Source: Mycobacterium sp. (GTDB lineage: Bacteria; Actinomycetota; Actinomycetes; Mycobacteriales; Mycobacteriaceae). Taken from it: 64,000 nucleotides of DNA. The notes under the pieces were generated by a model. That model did no database searches, was not told where the DNA came from, and saw nothing but the letters and a program-made list of their open reading frames with translations. Positions 27,790 through 41,639 of the stretch are shown here, in pieces. The stretch lies in the NCBI GenBank assembly GCA_020438845.1, contig JAGQTV010000052.1, positions 28,395 to 92,394 of the forward strand, given 5' to 3'. The position numbers were made by a program, and so were the translations under genes. Position 1 is the first letter of the stretch, and each line of letters starts with the position of its first letter.

Positions 27790-30356
27790 CGAATCATCTC
27801 CTTCTGGTTGAGAATTGCCGTGCTGAAATCACTTGTGCGCCAGGCGCGCCAACCCGCCGGCGTCCATCGCTGCCACTGCTGACCCGCGTTCTCCCGCGCG
27901 GCCACAGTGAGCCATCCATTGCCGAAGAGTCGCTGCAGGATTGGGTTGCGCTCGACCACCGTGTCGATCCTGCCCAGGGGGGCCTGAATCACCGCGAGCA
28001 GTCGCATGGGTTCGTGCACCAGTCGCTCACTGGTGGCCACCGACTGCCAGGGCAGGCCGAGGCGGAGATCGCCTTCGTGTCCAGCGATCACGCCGGCGGT
28101 GCCGACGACGTTGTGGATCGTCTTGGTACCTGCTCCGAACACCTCCGGGGCCACAGTGGAGAAGTAGTACTGGCAGTTGATCCACTGGGCTACCACCAGT
28201 GGCGCGGTCAGGATGGTCTCCAGGGCGCTACCGTCCGGGTCGACCTCCGCGGAATATGAGTGCAGGAAGACGCGCCGTTGCAGGTTCTTGCCGCTGGAGA
28301 CCTCGCGTGGGGCGACCAGGAAGGCGGCGTTTCCGGCAAGGCCCCACTCGGGGTACACCTGGGCCCAGTCGGCCGACCTGCCTGCCACATGTCGGAAGGC
28401 GCTGGGGTCCGACATGTCGGCTGGGGCGCCGGGCAGCAAGGCGCTGCGTTCGGCCGCCAGCGCTGCACCGGCCCGGGCGAGGTCGGCTCGCAAGGTATCG
28501 ACCTGGGCCTGGTGTGAGGGAGGGACCAGGTGGGTGTCGAGCAGCGATACCCGATCGGTAGCGGTGTCATGCTGTGCAGCAAGGAAATACGTCTCCACCG
28601 GGATGTCGATGCCCAGTAGCCGCAACTCGGCCCGCACCTCCGGCTGGTTGAGGATTGTCGCGGCAGTACGCGCGTTGGGTCCGCCGGCCTGCCCGCCGCA
28701 GGCTCCGCAGTCCAGAGACGCCTGGTACGGGTTGTTCTCGGTGGTGCTCCCGTGCCCGGACAGGACCACCAGCCGGCCGAAGTCGCGCGTAAGCCCCATG
28801 GTGGTCAGCGCCACCTGGCCGAATAAGGCCCGCTGGTCCAGCGGCAGGTCACTCACGTTGAGTTCCGTCGGCGCAGCGGGCGCCGCGAGGTCGAGCAGCC
28901 GGCGCCGTAGGTTGCTGCTGGCCGCTGGGGCCAGAGTCTTCGCCGCCGCCAGCGGGGCGGCCACCCAACCCGCCGCCTCGGCGAGGCTGAAGGGCGCCGC
29001 CAGTGCGTCTTTAGCGGCGTGGAAGGCCGACTCAGCGCCGGCCAGGCCCCGGATACCGGCGATCCTGCGCTCTGCCGCAGCCTCGGCGTCGGGGACCGGT
29101 GTCTCGCGGATGTCGTGGCTGGGTTCGATCAGCACCGGGCACAGATCGCAGGGTTCGCCGCCAAGCAGGTCGGTGAACCGGATAGCGACCGCGAAGAATC
29201 CGGCGAAGCCGAACGTCTGATAGCCCGGGAGAGACTCAAGGTGGCGGCGCAGGCCCTCAGATCGGGTGTCGATGCAGGCGACAAGCTGGGTGTGCGGCCG
29301 GCCAGCAGGTGAGGCCTCAGCCGGTTCGGACAGCATGTCGAGTAGTCCGTCTCGGTAGTGGCCTTCGAAGGCGTTTTGCCACAGCATCTCTCGTGCCGTG
29401 ACCGGTAGGGCGGCGAGCACCCGGGCTGCAGCGGCCATGCCGGTCTCACTCACCTCGCCGACACCCCAGACCTGCGCCAGCTGCGCCGCGCGCTCGCGGG
29501 CCGACGGAATGCGCTCTGCTGGCCGTTCGGCCGCCCGGGAACCGGTGTGCCCGGCCAACAGTACGGCCTCGTAGCTCAGTCGCATCGCCAGATAATCGAT
29601 CAGGTCGATGCCGGTCTCCCGCTTGGCGCGCCACAGGATGTGGGCAGCCCAGCCGGGCAGGCGGGTGAGATGGGCCTGCAGGTATGCGGAGCGTGCGGCT
29701 TCGTCGACACCCAGATCCGAAAGTGCCTGTAAAACAGCGTCATCCGGGCGCTTGGCAATCCAGCGAAGCCGGACCCTGATCATGCGGGACAAGCTGGGAT
29801 CGGCATGAGCGAGTCCGCGCCAGGCGCTGTAGAAGCCCTTCTCGCGGCCCGGCATCGGCCAGGCGGCCCCCCCGAAGAAGGCCGCCAACCACTTGGCGGC
29901 TTGGGCGTCGATGATTCCAGCCACCTCGGGAGCGATCTGTTCGGCCTGGGTGAGGTAGCGGCGCTGCGGTTGCGGTCCTGCGGTTCCGTGCAGCAGGTCA
30001 CCACGCAGCAGCTCGGCCGGTGTGACTACCCGGTTGCCGAATTGGACGTCTTGCCCGGCCAGCAGGTTGGGGTACCGCTGTGCCAGCGCGCTGTCGAGGT
30101 CGGCGTCGGTGATGCGTCCCTGGCGGTAGAAGGTGCGGAATTCTTCGGCCGACAACGTCCCCCGGGTGCCATAGAGATCCGCGGCGCGGCGCACTGCCTG
30201 TTCGAAGGGCAGGGACTCAAACCCGGCCAGCGGGTTGACCGCGATGAAGGTCTCCAAGGGGTAGTGGGTGGGCAGCACTCGCGCTGCCAGTGCGATGTCG
30301 CTGCGGAGTTGCGAGCGTCGCTCGGCAACAGTGATTTCCGGGTGGGCGTTCGTCAT
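27786..30356 (-). CDS. dabA: DabA, inorganic carbon transporter zinc subunit (DUF2309/UPF0753)
   Basis: 856 residues from ATG 30356. The zinc site known from Halothiobacillus DabA (Cys, Asp, His, Cys) is present with the same spacing: Cys361 and Asp363 in LVACIDTRSE, His535 and Cys550 in LSGHGSTTEN and SLDCGACGG. Arg365 is also kept. DabA has a beta-carbonic-anhydrase-like active site and works with the membrane subunit DabB in energy-coupled accumulation of bicarbonate; Staphylococcus MpsAB is related. Start: the ATG at 30356 overlaps the dabB stop (ATGA) and lies 7 nt after AGGAG. An in-frame ATG at 30362 is too close to this SD, and the open frame to 30725 is a shadow of dabB. Confidence 0.93.
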   Translation of the reverse strand: MTNAHPEITVAERRSQLRSDIALAARVLPTHYPLETFIAVNPLAGFESLPFEQAVRRAADLYGTRGTLSAEEFRTFYRQGRITDADLDSALAQRYPNLLAGQDVQFGNRVVTPAELLRGDLLHGTAGPQPQRRYLTQAEQIAPEVAGIIDAQAAKWLAAFFGGAAWPMPGREKGFYSAWRGLAHADPSLSRMIRVRLRWIAKRPDDAVLQALSDLGVDEAARSAYLQAHLTRLPGWAAHILWRAKRETGIDLIDYLAMRLSYEAVLLAGHTGSRAAERPAERIPSARERAAQLAQVWGVGEVSETGMAAAARVLAALPVTAREMLWQNAFEGHYRDGLLDMLSEPAEASPAGRPHTQLVACIDTRSEGLRRHLESLPGYQTFGFAGFFAVAIRFTDLLGGEPCDLCPVLIEPSHDIRETPVPDAEAAAERRIAGIRGLAGAESAFHAAKDALAAPFSLAEAAGWVAAPLAAAKTLAPAASSNLRRRLLDLAAPAAPTELNVSDLPLDQRALFGQVALTTMGLTRDFGRLVVLSGHGSTTENNPYQASLDCGACGGQAGGPNARTAATILNQPEVRAELRLLGIDIPVETYFLAAQHDTATDRVSLLDTHLVPPSHQAQVDTLRADLARAGAALAAERSALLPGAPADMSDPSAFRHVAGRSADWAQVYPEWGLAGNAAFLVAPREVSSGKNLQRRVFLHSYSAEVDPDGSALETILTAPLVVAQWINCQYYFSTVAPEVFGAGTKTIHNVVGTAGVIAGHEGDLRLGLPWQSVATSERLVHEPMRLLAVIQAPLGRIDTVVERNPILQRLFGNGWLTVAARENAGQQWQRWTPAGWRAWRTSDFSTAILNQKEMIR

Positions 30357-31912
30357 GACCATGCTCCTGTCAGGTGGGTGGGAAGTGCTTGTGCGGGGGG
30401 CGTGATGTGGCCGGCGCTCAGGGCGCGGGCGTAGAGGGCTTTCTGGAACCTGGCGGCACTCGGTGCCCGTAGCGCGGCGGCTAGGCCACCCAGGATCGCC
30501 AGCGCGGTGCCGGTGATGAGCCACGTCGTGGTGGTCGGCAATGCGACCGCAGGCAAGTCGGGGGTGAGGAATCCGGTGACAGTGGAGACCAGCCAGACGT
30601 AGCCGATTCCGGCCGGCAGCAGGAAGGCGGCTGCCGTCGCGACCCCGCGAGCTCCAGGCTGGCGGGCCAGCCAGCCCGTGGTTGCGGCGGCTCCGGTCAC
30701 CCAGGCGAAGATCAATAACGCCCATTCGGCGGTGTGGTCACCGGGCTTCATCGGCACCAGGACGAGACCGAGGATGATCGAAGCTGCCGGCAGCACAAGG
30801 GCGGGAATCGCAAACCGGCGCGGTCGCTCCGTATGCGGCAGTGCCCTCATCCGGCGCCGGTGGGCGATCGCCGACCCCGAGGACAGGAACAGGGTGGCCT
30901 TGTAGAAGCCGTGCGCGAACAGGTGGAACACCGCTGCTGCCCACAGTCCCAGGCCGCAGGTGAGGATCATGAAGCCCATCTGAGCCATGGTCGAATGCGC
31001 CAGCGCCCCTTTGATGTCGGGCTTTACCAGCATGATGACGGCGCCGTAGGCCAGTGTGGCGATGCCGGCGACGACGATGAGCGCCTGGGCCACACCCGCC
31101 GCGGTCACGACGGGGCTGAGCTTGATGAGCAGGATGGCTCCGGCGTTGACTACGCCGGCATGAAGCAGTGCTGACACCGGAGTCGGTGCGGCCAGCGTGG
31201 CGGGCAGCCAGCGGTGAAATGGCATCTGGGCCGAACGGGACAGGGCGGCCGCGACCACCAGACAGGCGGCCAGGGCGACAAGCGGTCCGTCCAGCGGTTC
31301 GCCCTGGAGGGCGCGTAGGTCGACGGTGCCCTGACGGACCGCGATCAACCCGAACGCCGACCACAACGCCAGGTCGCCGATCAGGAACGCCTTGGCGGTC
31401 CTACGCACGCCGTCACGCGCCGACGGCAGCTGCCGATAGGTGCCCAGCAGTAGGCACAGAGCCACACCGGCTGCCGTCCAGCCCACAGCCAGAACAACGA
31501 GCGTCTGTGCTGTCATCAGCGTGGCCGAGGCGCTGGTGAGCAAACCGGCACCCGCGCTGAACCATCCGGCCCGGCTGTCTTCGGCGAGATAGCGGATGGC
31601 GAAGCTCTGCACGATCGCGCTGACGCCGTAGACCAGCACGAGCAGCACTGCCGCGAGGCGGTCAGCCGAGACGGCAACGACCGGCTGTTGTCCGATGTTC
31701 ACCGACATTGCTGCCAGGTGACCTCCGGCTGAACTGATCAGCAGGACCACTGCGCCGAGGAAGCCCAACGCGGCCGTACCTGCACCGAGTCGGCCGACGA
31801 GCCGATGCCGGCCTATGGCAGCTGCTGCCACCGTCGCTGCCAATGGCCCGATCAGCAAGGCCATCAAAATTCCATTCAGGACCGGACTTTCGGTCGCCGT
31901 AGTAGTCAACAT
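30353..31912 (-). CDS. dabB: DabB, NuoL-like proton-conducting membrane subunit
   Basis: 519 residues with about 13-14 hydrophobic helices, related to the antiporter-like NuoL/MrpA subunits. The core motif is seen as SRSAQMPFHRWLPATLAAP followed by TPVSALLHAGVVNAG, and a second as DIKGALAHSTMAQMG, including the Lys and His residues of the proton path. In DAB systems this subunit couples cation flux to DabA. The ATG at 31912 has no Shine-Dalgarno, but a promoter whose predicted start point is at or next to this ATG fits a leaderless mRNA. It is the first gene of the dabB-dabA-PII-CA operon. Confidence 0.92.
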   Translation of the reverse strand: MLTTTATESPVLNGILMALLIGPLAATVAAAAIGRHRLVGRLGAGTAALGFLGAVVLLISSAGGHLAAMSVNIGQQPVVAVSADRLAAVLLVLVYGVSAIVQSFAIRYLAEDSRAGWFSAGAGLLTSASATLMTAQTLVVLAVGWTAAGVALCLLLGTYRQLPSARDGVRRTAKAFLIGDLALWSAFGLIAVRQGTVDLRALQGEPLDGPLVALAACLVVAAALSRSAQMPFHRWLPATLAAPTPVSALLHAGVVNAGAILLIKLSPVVTAAGVAQALIVVAGIATLAYGAVIMLVKPDIKGALAHSTMAQMGFMILTCGLGLWAAAVFHLFAHGFYKATLFLSSGSAIAHRRRMRALPHTERPRRFAIPALVLPAASIILGLVLVPMKPGDHTAEWALLIFAWVTGAAATTGWLARQPGARGVATAAAFLLPAGIGYVWLVSTVTGFLTPDLPAVALPTTTTWLITGTALAILGGLAAALRAPSAARFQKALYARALSAGHITPPAQALPTHLTGAWS

Positions 31913-31919
31913 GAGATGG

Positions 31920-31949
31920 ACAATACATGTTATAAAATTCCGGTGTCAA
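31920..31949 (-). promoter_or_regulatory. Predicted SigA-type promoter of the dab operon
   Basis: On the minus strand a perfect -35 TTGACA (31949-31944) and a -10 TATTGT (31925-31920) are separated by 18 bp. The -10 ends 7 nt before the dabB ATG, which predicts a leaderless transcript and explains the missing Shine-Dalgarno. This short intergenic region is clearly more AT-rich than its surroundings. Confidence 0.6.
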
Positions 31950-31969
31950 TAGTCCGGATTAGAAAATCC
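31939..31969. promoter_or_regulatory. Candidate operator palindromes over the dab -35 region
   Basis: Two inverted repeats lie side by side: TCCGG-N10-CCGGA (31939-31958), which brackets the -35 box, and GGATT-AGAA-AATCC (31956-31969). They lie between dabB and the divergent winged-helix regulator gene and are natural candidates for its binding site. Both are seen directly; the link to this regulator is inference. Confidence 0.4.
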
Positions 31970-32048
31970 TATGAATGTTGGACAGGTGTCGTCGGCGTAA
32001 CTGCGATGCATGTTTCGTGTCATGGCAGTGCAGATCTACACTTCGGTA

Positions 32049-32345
32049 ATGCCCGAGTGGACGTTCCTGACCAACCACGCCCACACGTTGCTGTGCATTG
32101 CCCGGGATCCGGGTATTCGGCTGCGCGATGTGGCCGAGCGGGTAGGTGTAACCGAACGTGCTGCCCAGCGCATCGTCAGCGACCTAGTCGAGGCCGGCTA
32201 CCTGGACCGCCTTCGAGACGGCCGGCGCAACCACTACCAGGTCCGGGCCGACCGCCCGATGCGCCATCCAGTGGAGCGCGGCCACGACGTCGGCGAAATC
32301 CTGGCGGTGCTCCATGAACCAGAGAGTTCGCCAACCCCGGGGTAA
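32049..32345 (+). CDS. Winged-helix DNA-binding regulator, divergent to the dab operon
   Basis: 98 residues from ATG 32049 (MPEWTFLTNHAH); in-frame ATGs at 32010 and 32022 would add 13 or 9 residues, and no Shine-Dalgarno decides. The domain WTFLTNHAHTLLCIARDPGI leads into the helix-turn-helix RLRDVAERVGVTERAAQRIVSDL (quoted in part) and a wing GYLDRLRDGRRNHYQV, followed by RHPVERGHDVGEIL. This is a MarR/ArsR-like single winged helix with no obvious ligand domain. The gene overlaps the DUF6671 gene by 32 bp. It is the likely local regulator of the dab operon. Confidence 0.75.
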   Translation: MPEWTFLTNHAHTLLCIARDPGIRLRDVAERVGVTERAAQRIVSDLVEAGYLDRLRDGRRNHYQVRADRPMRHPVERGHDVGEILAVLHEPESSPTPG

Positions 32346-33186
32346 GTCAATCGACTACCGCGGCAGCCTGATCGCGGTGGGAACCCGCCACGGAAAGCAA
32401 TTGCAGTTCGCGCCGGCCTTCGCCGCCGTCCTCGGTGCTCGCGTGATCGCACCACCGGATCTCGATACCGATAAGTTCGGCACCTTCCCTGGCGAGGTTC
32501 CACGAACCATGAGCGCCCTGGACACCGCGCGCGCCAAAGCGCTGTTGGCCGTCCAGGCCAGTGGTTCGCGATATGCGCTGGCAAGCGAGGCCAGCTACGG
32601 ACCGCTTCCCGGGACCGGGATCCCGGGTCACGAAGAACTACTGGTCTTCATCGACCACGCCCGCGGGATCGAACTGGTGGAGGGCTATCGGACCACCGCG
32701 ATCCCTGGATTCGGCCAGCGCATCCGAGACTTCAGTGACTTGAAACCGGGCATCGTGGGCGCCTTGCCCGACCAAGCCCTGATCGTGCGGCCCTCCGTCG
32801 ATAGCCGCCCGGGAGACATCGTCAAGGGCATCACTACGACCGAACGACTCCAAGGTGCCGTCATCAGTGCCGCTGGGCGGTCATCAGATGGTCTGGCCCT
32901 CGTTGAGCCGGACCTTCGCGCGCATCACAATCCGACCCGCCGTCAGGTCCTGGCCAGGCTGGCCGAAACCATGGCGCACCGACTCGCCACCCGCTGCCCC
33001 GGGTGCAGTGCGCCCGGATTCGGCCGAGTAGACACTGAACCCGGTCTGCCCTGCCGTGCGTGCGCAACGCCGACACCGCTGAGCCGCCACCAGATCCACA
33101 GCTGCTCAGTCTGCACGCATGACGAGATCCACCCAGTCGCCGAACCGGCTGCTGATCCCCGCTGGTGCCCTGAATGCAACCCCTGA
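32314..33186 (+). CDS. DUF6671 family protein with C-terminal zinc-ribbon
   Basis: 290 residues. The N-terminal domain (about 14-230) carries the pattern YRGSLIAVGTRHGKQLQFAP, DTDKFGTFPGEVPR, ALASEASYGP and EELLVFIDHARGIELVEGY, which I recognise as DUF6671; its activity is unknown. The C-terminal 60 residues hold four Cys pairs (CPGC, CRAC, CSVC, CPEC) as expected for a zinc ribbon. The ATG at 32314 is the only practical start because the conserved domain begins right after it. It lies inside the regulator gene in another frame, so the two are coupled. Association with the dab operon is seen only by position. Confidence 0.75.
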   Translation: MNQRVRQPRGKSIDYRGSLIAVGTRHGKQLQFAPAFAAVLGARVIAPPDLDTDKFGTFPGEVPRTMSALDTARAKALLAVQASGSRYALASEASYGPLPGTGIPGHEELLVFIDHARGIELVEGYRTTAIPGFGQRIRDFSDLKPGIVGALPDQALIVRPSVDSRPGDIVKGITTTERLQGAVISAAGRSSDGLALVEPDLRAHHNPTRRQVLARLAETMAHRLATRCPGCSAPGFGRVDTEPGLPCRACATPTPLSRHQIHSCSVCTHDEIHPVAEPAADPRWCPECNP

Positions 33187-33269
33187 CGACAAGCTGACAA
33201 CCGTGAAGGTCAGCCCGCCGGATGCCCAGAGGTCCTGCAGCGTCGGTAGGCGGCAGAATCGTTCTGCGC

Positions 33270-38010
<4,741 letters not shown>

Positions 38011-38125
38011 CTCGCGGGACCTCGATCCTCTCTGGGGCGGTTGGAACTTATGAGCAAAGTCTAAGAGCAGCCGGCCTCGGATTGCGTCCCGGACAGCTTC
38101 TAATTCCCGACTTATCCTGAAAATC

Positions 38126-38698
38126 GTGCGAGGAGACGGCGACGGCTGGGTGGTGTCCCATGCCGGCACCCATCATTGGGGCCGGTATGGGGCCGCCGGT
38201 CTGCTTCTGCGTGCCCCCCTCGGCGACGGCACCCCGTCGGTCTTGCTGCAGCACCGCGCTCTGTGGAGCCACCAGGGCGGAACCTGGGGTCTACCGGGTG
38301 GAGCGCTGGACAGCCACGAGACTCCCGAGCAGGCCGCGGTTCGGGAGGCCTACGAGGAAGCCGGCCTGGCCGCCGAGCAAGTGCAGGTGCGTGCGGCAGT
38401 GACCACTGCCGAGGTGTGCGGACCCGGTGTCCGGTGGAGTTACACCACCGTCGTCGCCGACGCCGCCAGCCTGCTGCGCACCGAACGCAACCGCGAGAGC
38501 ACCGAGTTGCGGTGGGTGCCCGAGGACGAGGTCGCTGACCTACCGTTACACCCCGGCTTCGCCGCCAGTTGGCAGCGTTTGCGGATCGCTGGGCCGGTGC
38601 CGCCGCACGACTGTGTCAGCCCGGGGGGACTTCACCTGGCGCACACCGTGGTGACGGGCAGTGCCTTCGCCTGGTGCACCCCGACTACGGCACGCTGA
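38126..38698 (+). CDS. mutT3: Nudix hydrolase MutT3
   Basis: 190 residues from GTG 38126. The Nudix box [24 protein letters not shown] fits Gx5Ex7REUxEExGU exactly (quoted only in part here: REAYEEAGL). Mycobacterial MutT3 (Rv0413) hydrolyses 8-oxo-dGTP/8-oxo-GTP-type nucleotides. The C-terminus ([17 protein letters not shown]) is the family end. The last 14 bp overlap the 3' end of thiE on the other strand. Confidence 0.88.
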   Translation: MRGDGDGWVVSHAGTHHWGRYGAAGLLLRAPLGDGTPSVLLQHRALWSHQGGTWGLPGGALDSHETPEQAAVREAYEEAGLAAEQVQVRAAVTTAEVCGPGVRWSYTTVVADAASLLRTERNRESTELRWVPEDEVADLPLHPGFAASWQRLRIAGPVPPHDCVSPGGLHLAHTVVTGSAFAWCTPTTAR

Positions 38699-39371
38699 CC
38701 AGCGCTGCGCGGAGTCGTGCCGCGGCTGCACCGGGATCGGCGGCCTCGGTGATGGCGCGTACCACCACGATGCGTCTGGCCCCGGCCGCGATTACCTCGG
38801 GGAGGCGGGACTCGTCGATTCCGCCGATTGCGAACCAGGGCTTGTCGGCGTTCATCGAGGCCACCGCCCGCACCAGGTCCAGCCCGGGCGCAGGCCGGCC
38901 GGGTTTCGTCGGGGTCGGCCAGCACGGACCCACGCAGAAGTAGTCGACGTTCTCCATCAGCGCGCGGGCAGCTTCGCCGGTCTCGTGGGTGGATCGGCCG
39001 ATCAGGGTTTCCGGCCCGACGATCTCGCGGGCCGCATCCGGCGGAAGGTCGTCCTGACCGAGGTGCAATACGTCCGCGTGTGCGGCGCGGGCGATGTCTG
39101 CGCGGTCGTTAACTGCCACCAGGGCTCCGTGGCGCCGCGCCACGTCGGCCAGGATCTCCAGTGCCGCCAACTCGCCACGGGCCTCAAGCGGACCGAACCG
39201 TTGCTCGCCGGTCGAGCCCTTGTCCCGCAACTGGATGATGTCCACCCCGCCGGCGAGGGCCGCATCGGCGAACTCGGCCAGGTCGCCGCGCTCGCGTCGG
39301 GCGTCGGTGCACAGGTAAAGCCGGGCCCCAGAAAGTCGGGCGCCAGCAAGTCGGGATCGCGGTGGGTGCAC
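38685..39371 (-). CDS. thiE: Thiamine-phosphate synthase
   Basis: About 228 residues from GTG 39371 ([10 protein letters not shown]); the frame is open to 39446, but that reaches into the TPP riboswitch. ThiE joins HMP pyrophosphate and the thiazole phosphate carboxylate. Motifs: [35 protein letters not shown] and GRSTHE, with [13 protein letters not shown] and the C-terminal AIGGI. An imperfect repeat coding [11 protein letters not shown] sits just before the first strand. It is divergent to thiO as in M. tuberculosis. Confidence 0.92.
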   Translation of the reverse strand: MHPPRSRLAGARLSGARLYLCTDARRERGDLAEFADAALAGGVDIIQLRDKGSTGEQRFGPLEARGELAALEILADVARRHGALVAVNDRADIARAAHADVLHLGQDDLPPDAAREIVGPETLIGRSTHETGEAARALMENVDYFCVGPCWPTPTKPGRPAPGLDLVRAVASMNADKPWFAIGGIDESRLPEVIAAGARRIVVVRAITEAADPGAAAARLRAALVSVP

Positions 39372-39401
39372 ACCGCGACCGTAGCGGCTAGCGTTGGACA
39401 G

Positions 39402-39493
39402 TGACACGGGAGTCCCGAGGAGCGGGACTGAGAGTGGACTCGTCACCAGTCCAGACCGTCACCACCTGATCCGGATCATGCCGGCGAAGGAAG
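39402..39493 (+). promoter_or_regulatory. TPP riboswitch upstream of thiO
   Basis: The THI-box elements are in order: ACACGGGAGTCC at 39404, CTGAGAGT (39428-39435), then ACCTGATCCGGATCATGCCG with GCGAAGGAAGTG up to 39493. This is the conserved TPP aptamer. The ribosome site GAAAGGG and the ATG at 39504 follow immediately, so TPP binding should hide the start of the thiO-thiS-thiG transcript. Confidence 0.9.
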
Positions 39494-39503
39494 TGAAAGG
39501 GAC

Positions 39504-40598
39504 ATGCCACAGGGGTCGCTGGCCGTCGTGGGAGGCGGGGTCATCGGTTTGTCGGTGGCCCGCCGAGCCGCGCTCGACGGCTGGTCGGTACGTGTCCACC
39601 GACCCGGTCCGGTCGGCCCCGCCACGGTGGGTGCGTCCTGGGTGGCCGGCGGGATGCTGACGCCGCACAGTGAGGGTTGGCCGGGCGAGGAGCAACTGCT
39701 GCGGATAGGTCTGGAGTCCCTGCGGCTGTGGCGTAGCGACTCTGCCGGTGCCTTTCTGGACGGCCTGCCTGCCGACGTGGTCACCGCCCGCGAATCCCTG
39801 GTGGTCGCTGTCGACCGTGCCGACGCAGCCGACCTGCGCACGGTGGGGGAGTGGCTGGCCGCGCAAGGGCATCCGGTCACCGTGACGAGTTCGGCGCAGG
39901 ATATTGAACCCCTGCTGGCGAGAGGGATCCGGCACGGTTTCCGGGCGGCCGACGAACTCGCGGTGGACAACCGCAAGCTGGTGCTGGCCCTGGAGGGCCA
40001 CTGCGGGAGGCTCGGGGTGCAGTGGTCCGGTCCCGTCGACGGGCTCAAGGACGCCCACCATGGCGTGGACACCGTGGTGATCGCCAACGGTATCGATGCC
40101 CCGTCGCTGTGGCCCGGACTGCCGGTGCGTCCGGTCAAGGGCGAGGTGGTGCGGCTGCGGTGGCGAAGTGGCTGTGTGCCCGTGCCGAAACGGGTGGTGC
40201 GGGCCCGTGTGCACGGACGGCCGCTATATCTGGTGCCGCGTGCCGACGGTGTTGTTGTCGGCGCGACCCAGTATGAGCACGGCCGCGACACGGCACCCTC
40301 CGTAACCGGCGTGCGCGAACTGCTTGAGGACGCCTGCACCGTCATGCCATGTCTCGACGACTACGAACTGGCCGAATGCTCTGCCGGACTGCGGCCGGTG
40401 ACTCCGGACAACATGCCGCTGGTCGGAAGGCTCGACGACCGTACCCTGGTGGCCGCCGGTCACGGCCGTTCCGGTTTCCTGCTGGCACCGTGGACTGCCG
40501 AGCGCATCGCCGCCGAGCTGGCGGCAGCCCCCTTCGCGAGCGCCGGCAGCGAGTATCAGACCCGGACGACGCCGTGGAGGAGAGGGCAACCAGTGTGA
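39504..40598 (+). CDS. thiO: Glycine oxidase ThiO
   Basis: A 364-residue FAD-dependent amine oxidase that makes dehydroglycine for thiazole synthesis. The N-terminal dinucleotide-binding motif is VVGGGVIGLSVARRAA; VGASWVAGGMLTP and the C-terminal GHGRSGFLLAPWTAERIA are typical of the family. GAAAGGG precedes the ATG. The stop overlaps the GTG of thiS (GTGTGA). First gene of the riboswitch-controlled thiOSG operon (Rv0415-Rv0417 order). Confidence 0.93.
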   Translation: MPQGSLAVVGGGVIGLSVARRAALDGWSVRVHRPGPVGPATVGASWVAGGMLTPHSEGWPGEEQLLRIGLESLRLWRSDSAGAFLDGLPADVVTARESLVVAVDRADAADLRTVGEWLAAQGHPVTVTSSAQDIEPLLARGIRHGFRAADELAVDNRKLVLALEGHCGRLGVQWSGPVDGLKDAHHGVDTVVIANGIDAPSLWPGLPVRPVKGEVVRLRWRSGCVPVPKRVVRARVHGRPLYLVPRADGVVVGATQYEHGRDTAPSVTGVRELLEDACTVMPCLDDYELAECSAGLRPVTPDNMPLVGRLDDRTLVAAGHGRSGFLLAPWTAERIAAELAAAPFASAGSEYQTRTTPWRRGQPV

Positions 40599-40792
40599 GA
40601 GTGACGGTCAACGACACCGAACTACAGGTGGACGATGGCACCACCATCGCCACGTTGTTGGAGCGGTTGGGCTACCCGTACACAGGCATCGCAGTAGCGG
40701 TGAACTGGGCCGTGCTGCCCCGATCCCAATGGGACTCACCGGTGCCGGCCGACGCGCAGGTCGAGGTCGTGACGGCGGTGCAGGGTGGTTGA
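40595..40792 (+). CDS. thiS: Sulfur carrier protein ThiS
   Basis: 65 residues with the ubiquitin-like fold (VRVTVNDTELQVDDGTTIATLL split across strands) and the C-terminal Gly-Gly, which is thiocarboxylated to give sulfur to ThiG. The GTG at 40595 is chosen because it overlaps the thiO stop and gives the usual length (Rv0416, about 68). The longer open frame from 40349 is a shadow of thiO. Confidence 0.92.
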   Translation: MRVTVNDTELQVDDGTTIATLLERLGYPYTGIAVAVNWAVLPRSQWDSPVPADAQVEVVTAVQGG

Positions 40793-40800
40793 GGTGGTAG

Positions 40801-41565
<765 letters not shown>

Positions 41566-41576
41566 CCCAGCCAGGG

Positions 41577-41610
41577 TTGGTAGCTCAGTGCCGTTGGTAG
41601 CTCAGTGCCG
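41577..41610 (+). repeat. 17-bp perfect tandem duplication between thiG and lpqL
   Basis: TTGGTAGCTCAGTGCCG occurs twice head to tail (41577-41593 and 41594-41610) in the 74-bp gap. GGTAGCTCAGT resembles a tRNA D arm, but no acceptor stem, anticodon arm or T arm is present. Confidence 0.85.
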
Positions 41611-41639
41611 CGCTACCGAGATCCGTTTAACCTGAGCCG

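Noticed and set aside
30357-30725. N-terminal extension of dabA by up to 123 codons
   Set aside because: It reads dabB DNA in another frame, with low-complexity Arg/Gly/Pro composition; the SD-backed ATG at 30356 overlaps the dabB stop.
25526-33269. Mobile island with integrase or attachment sites around the dab block
   Set aside because: No integrase, transposase, tRNA or flanking direct repeat could be seen, so only an insertion relative to M. tuberculosis gene order is claimed.
41577-41610. tRNA-like GGTAGCTCAGT motif in the thiG-lpqL gap
   Set aside because: Only a D-arm-like word, duplicated; no acceptor, anticodon or T arm can be folded from the flanks.
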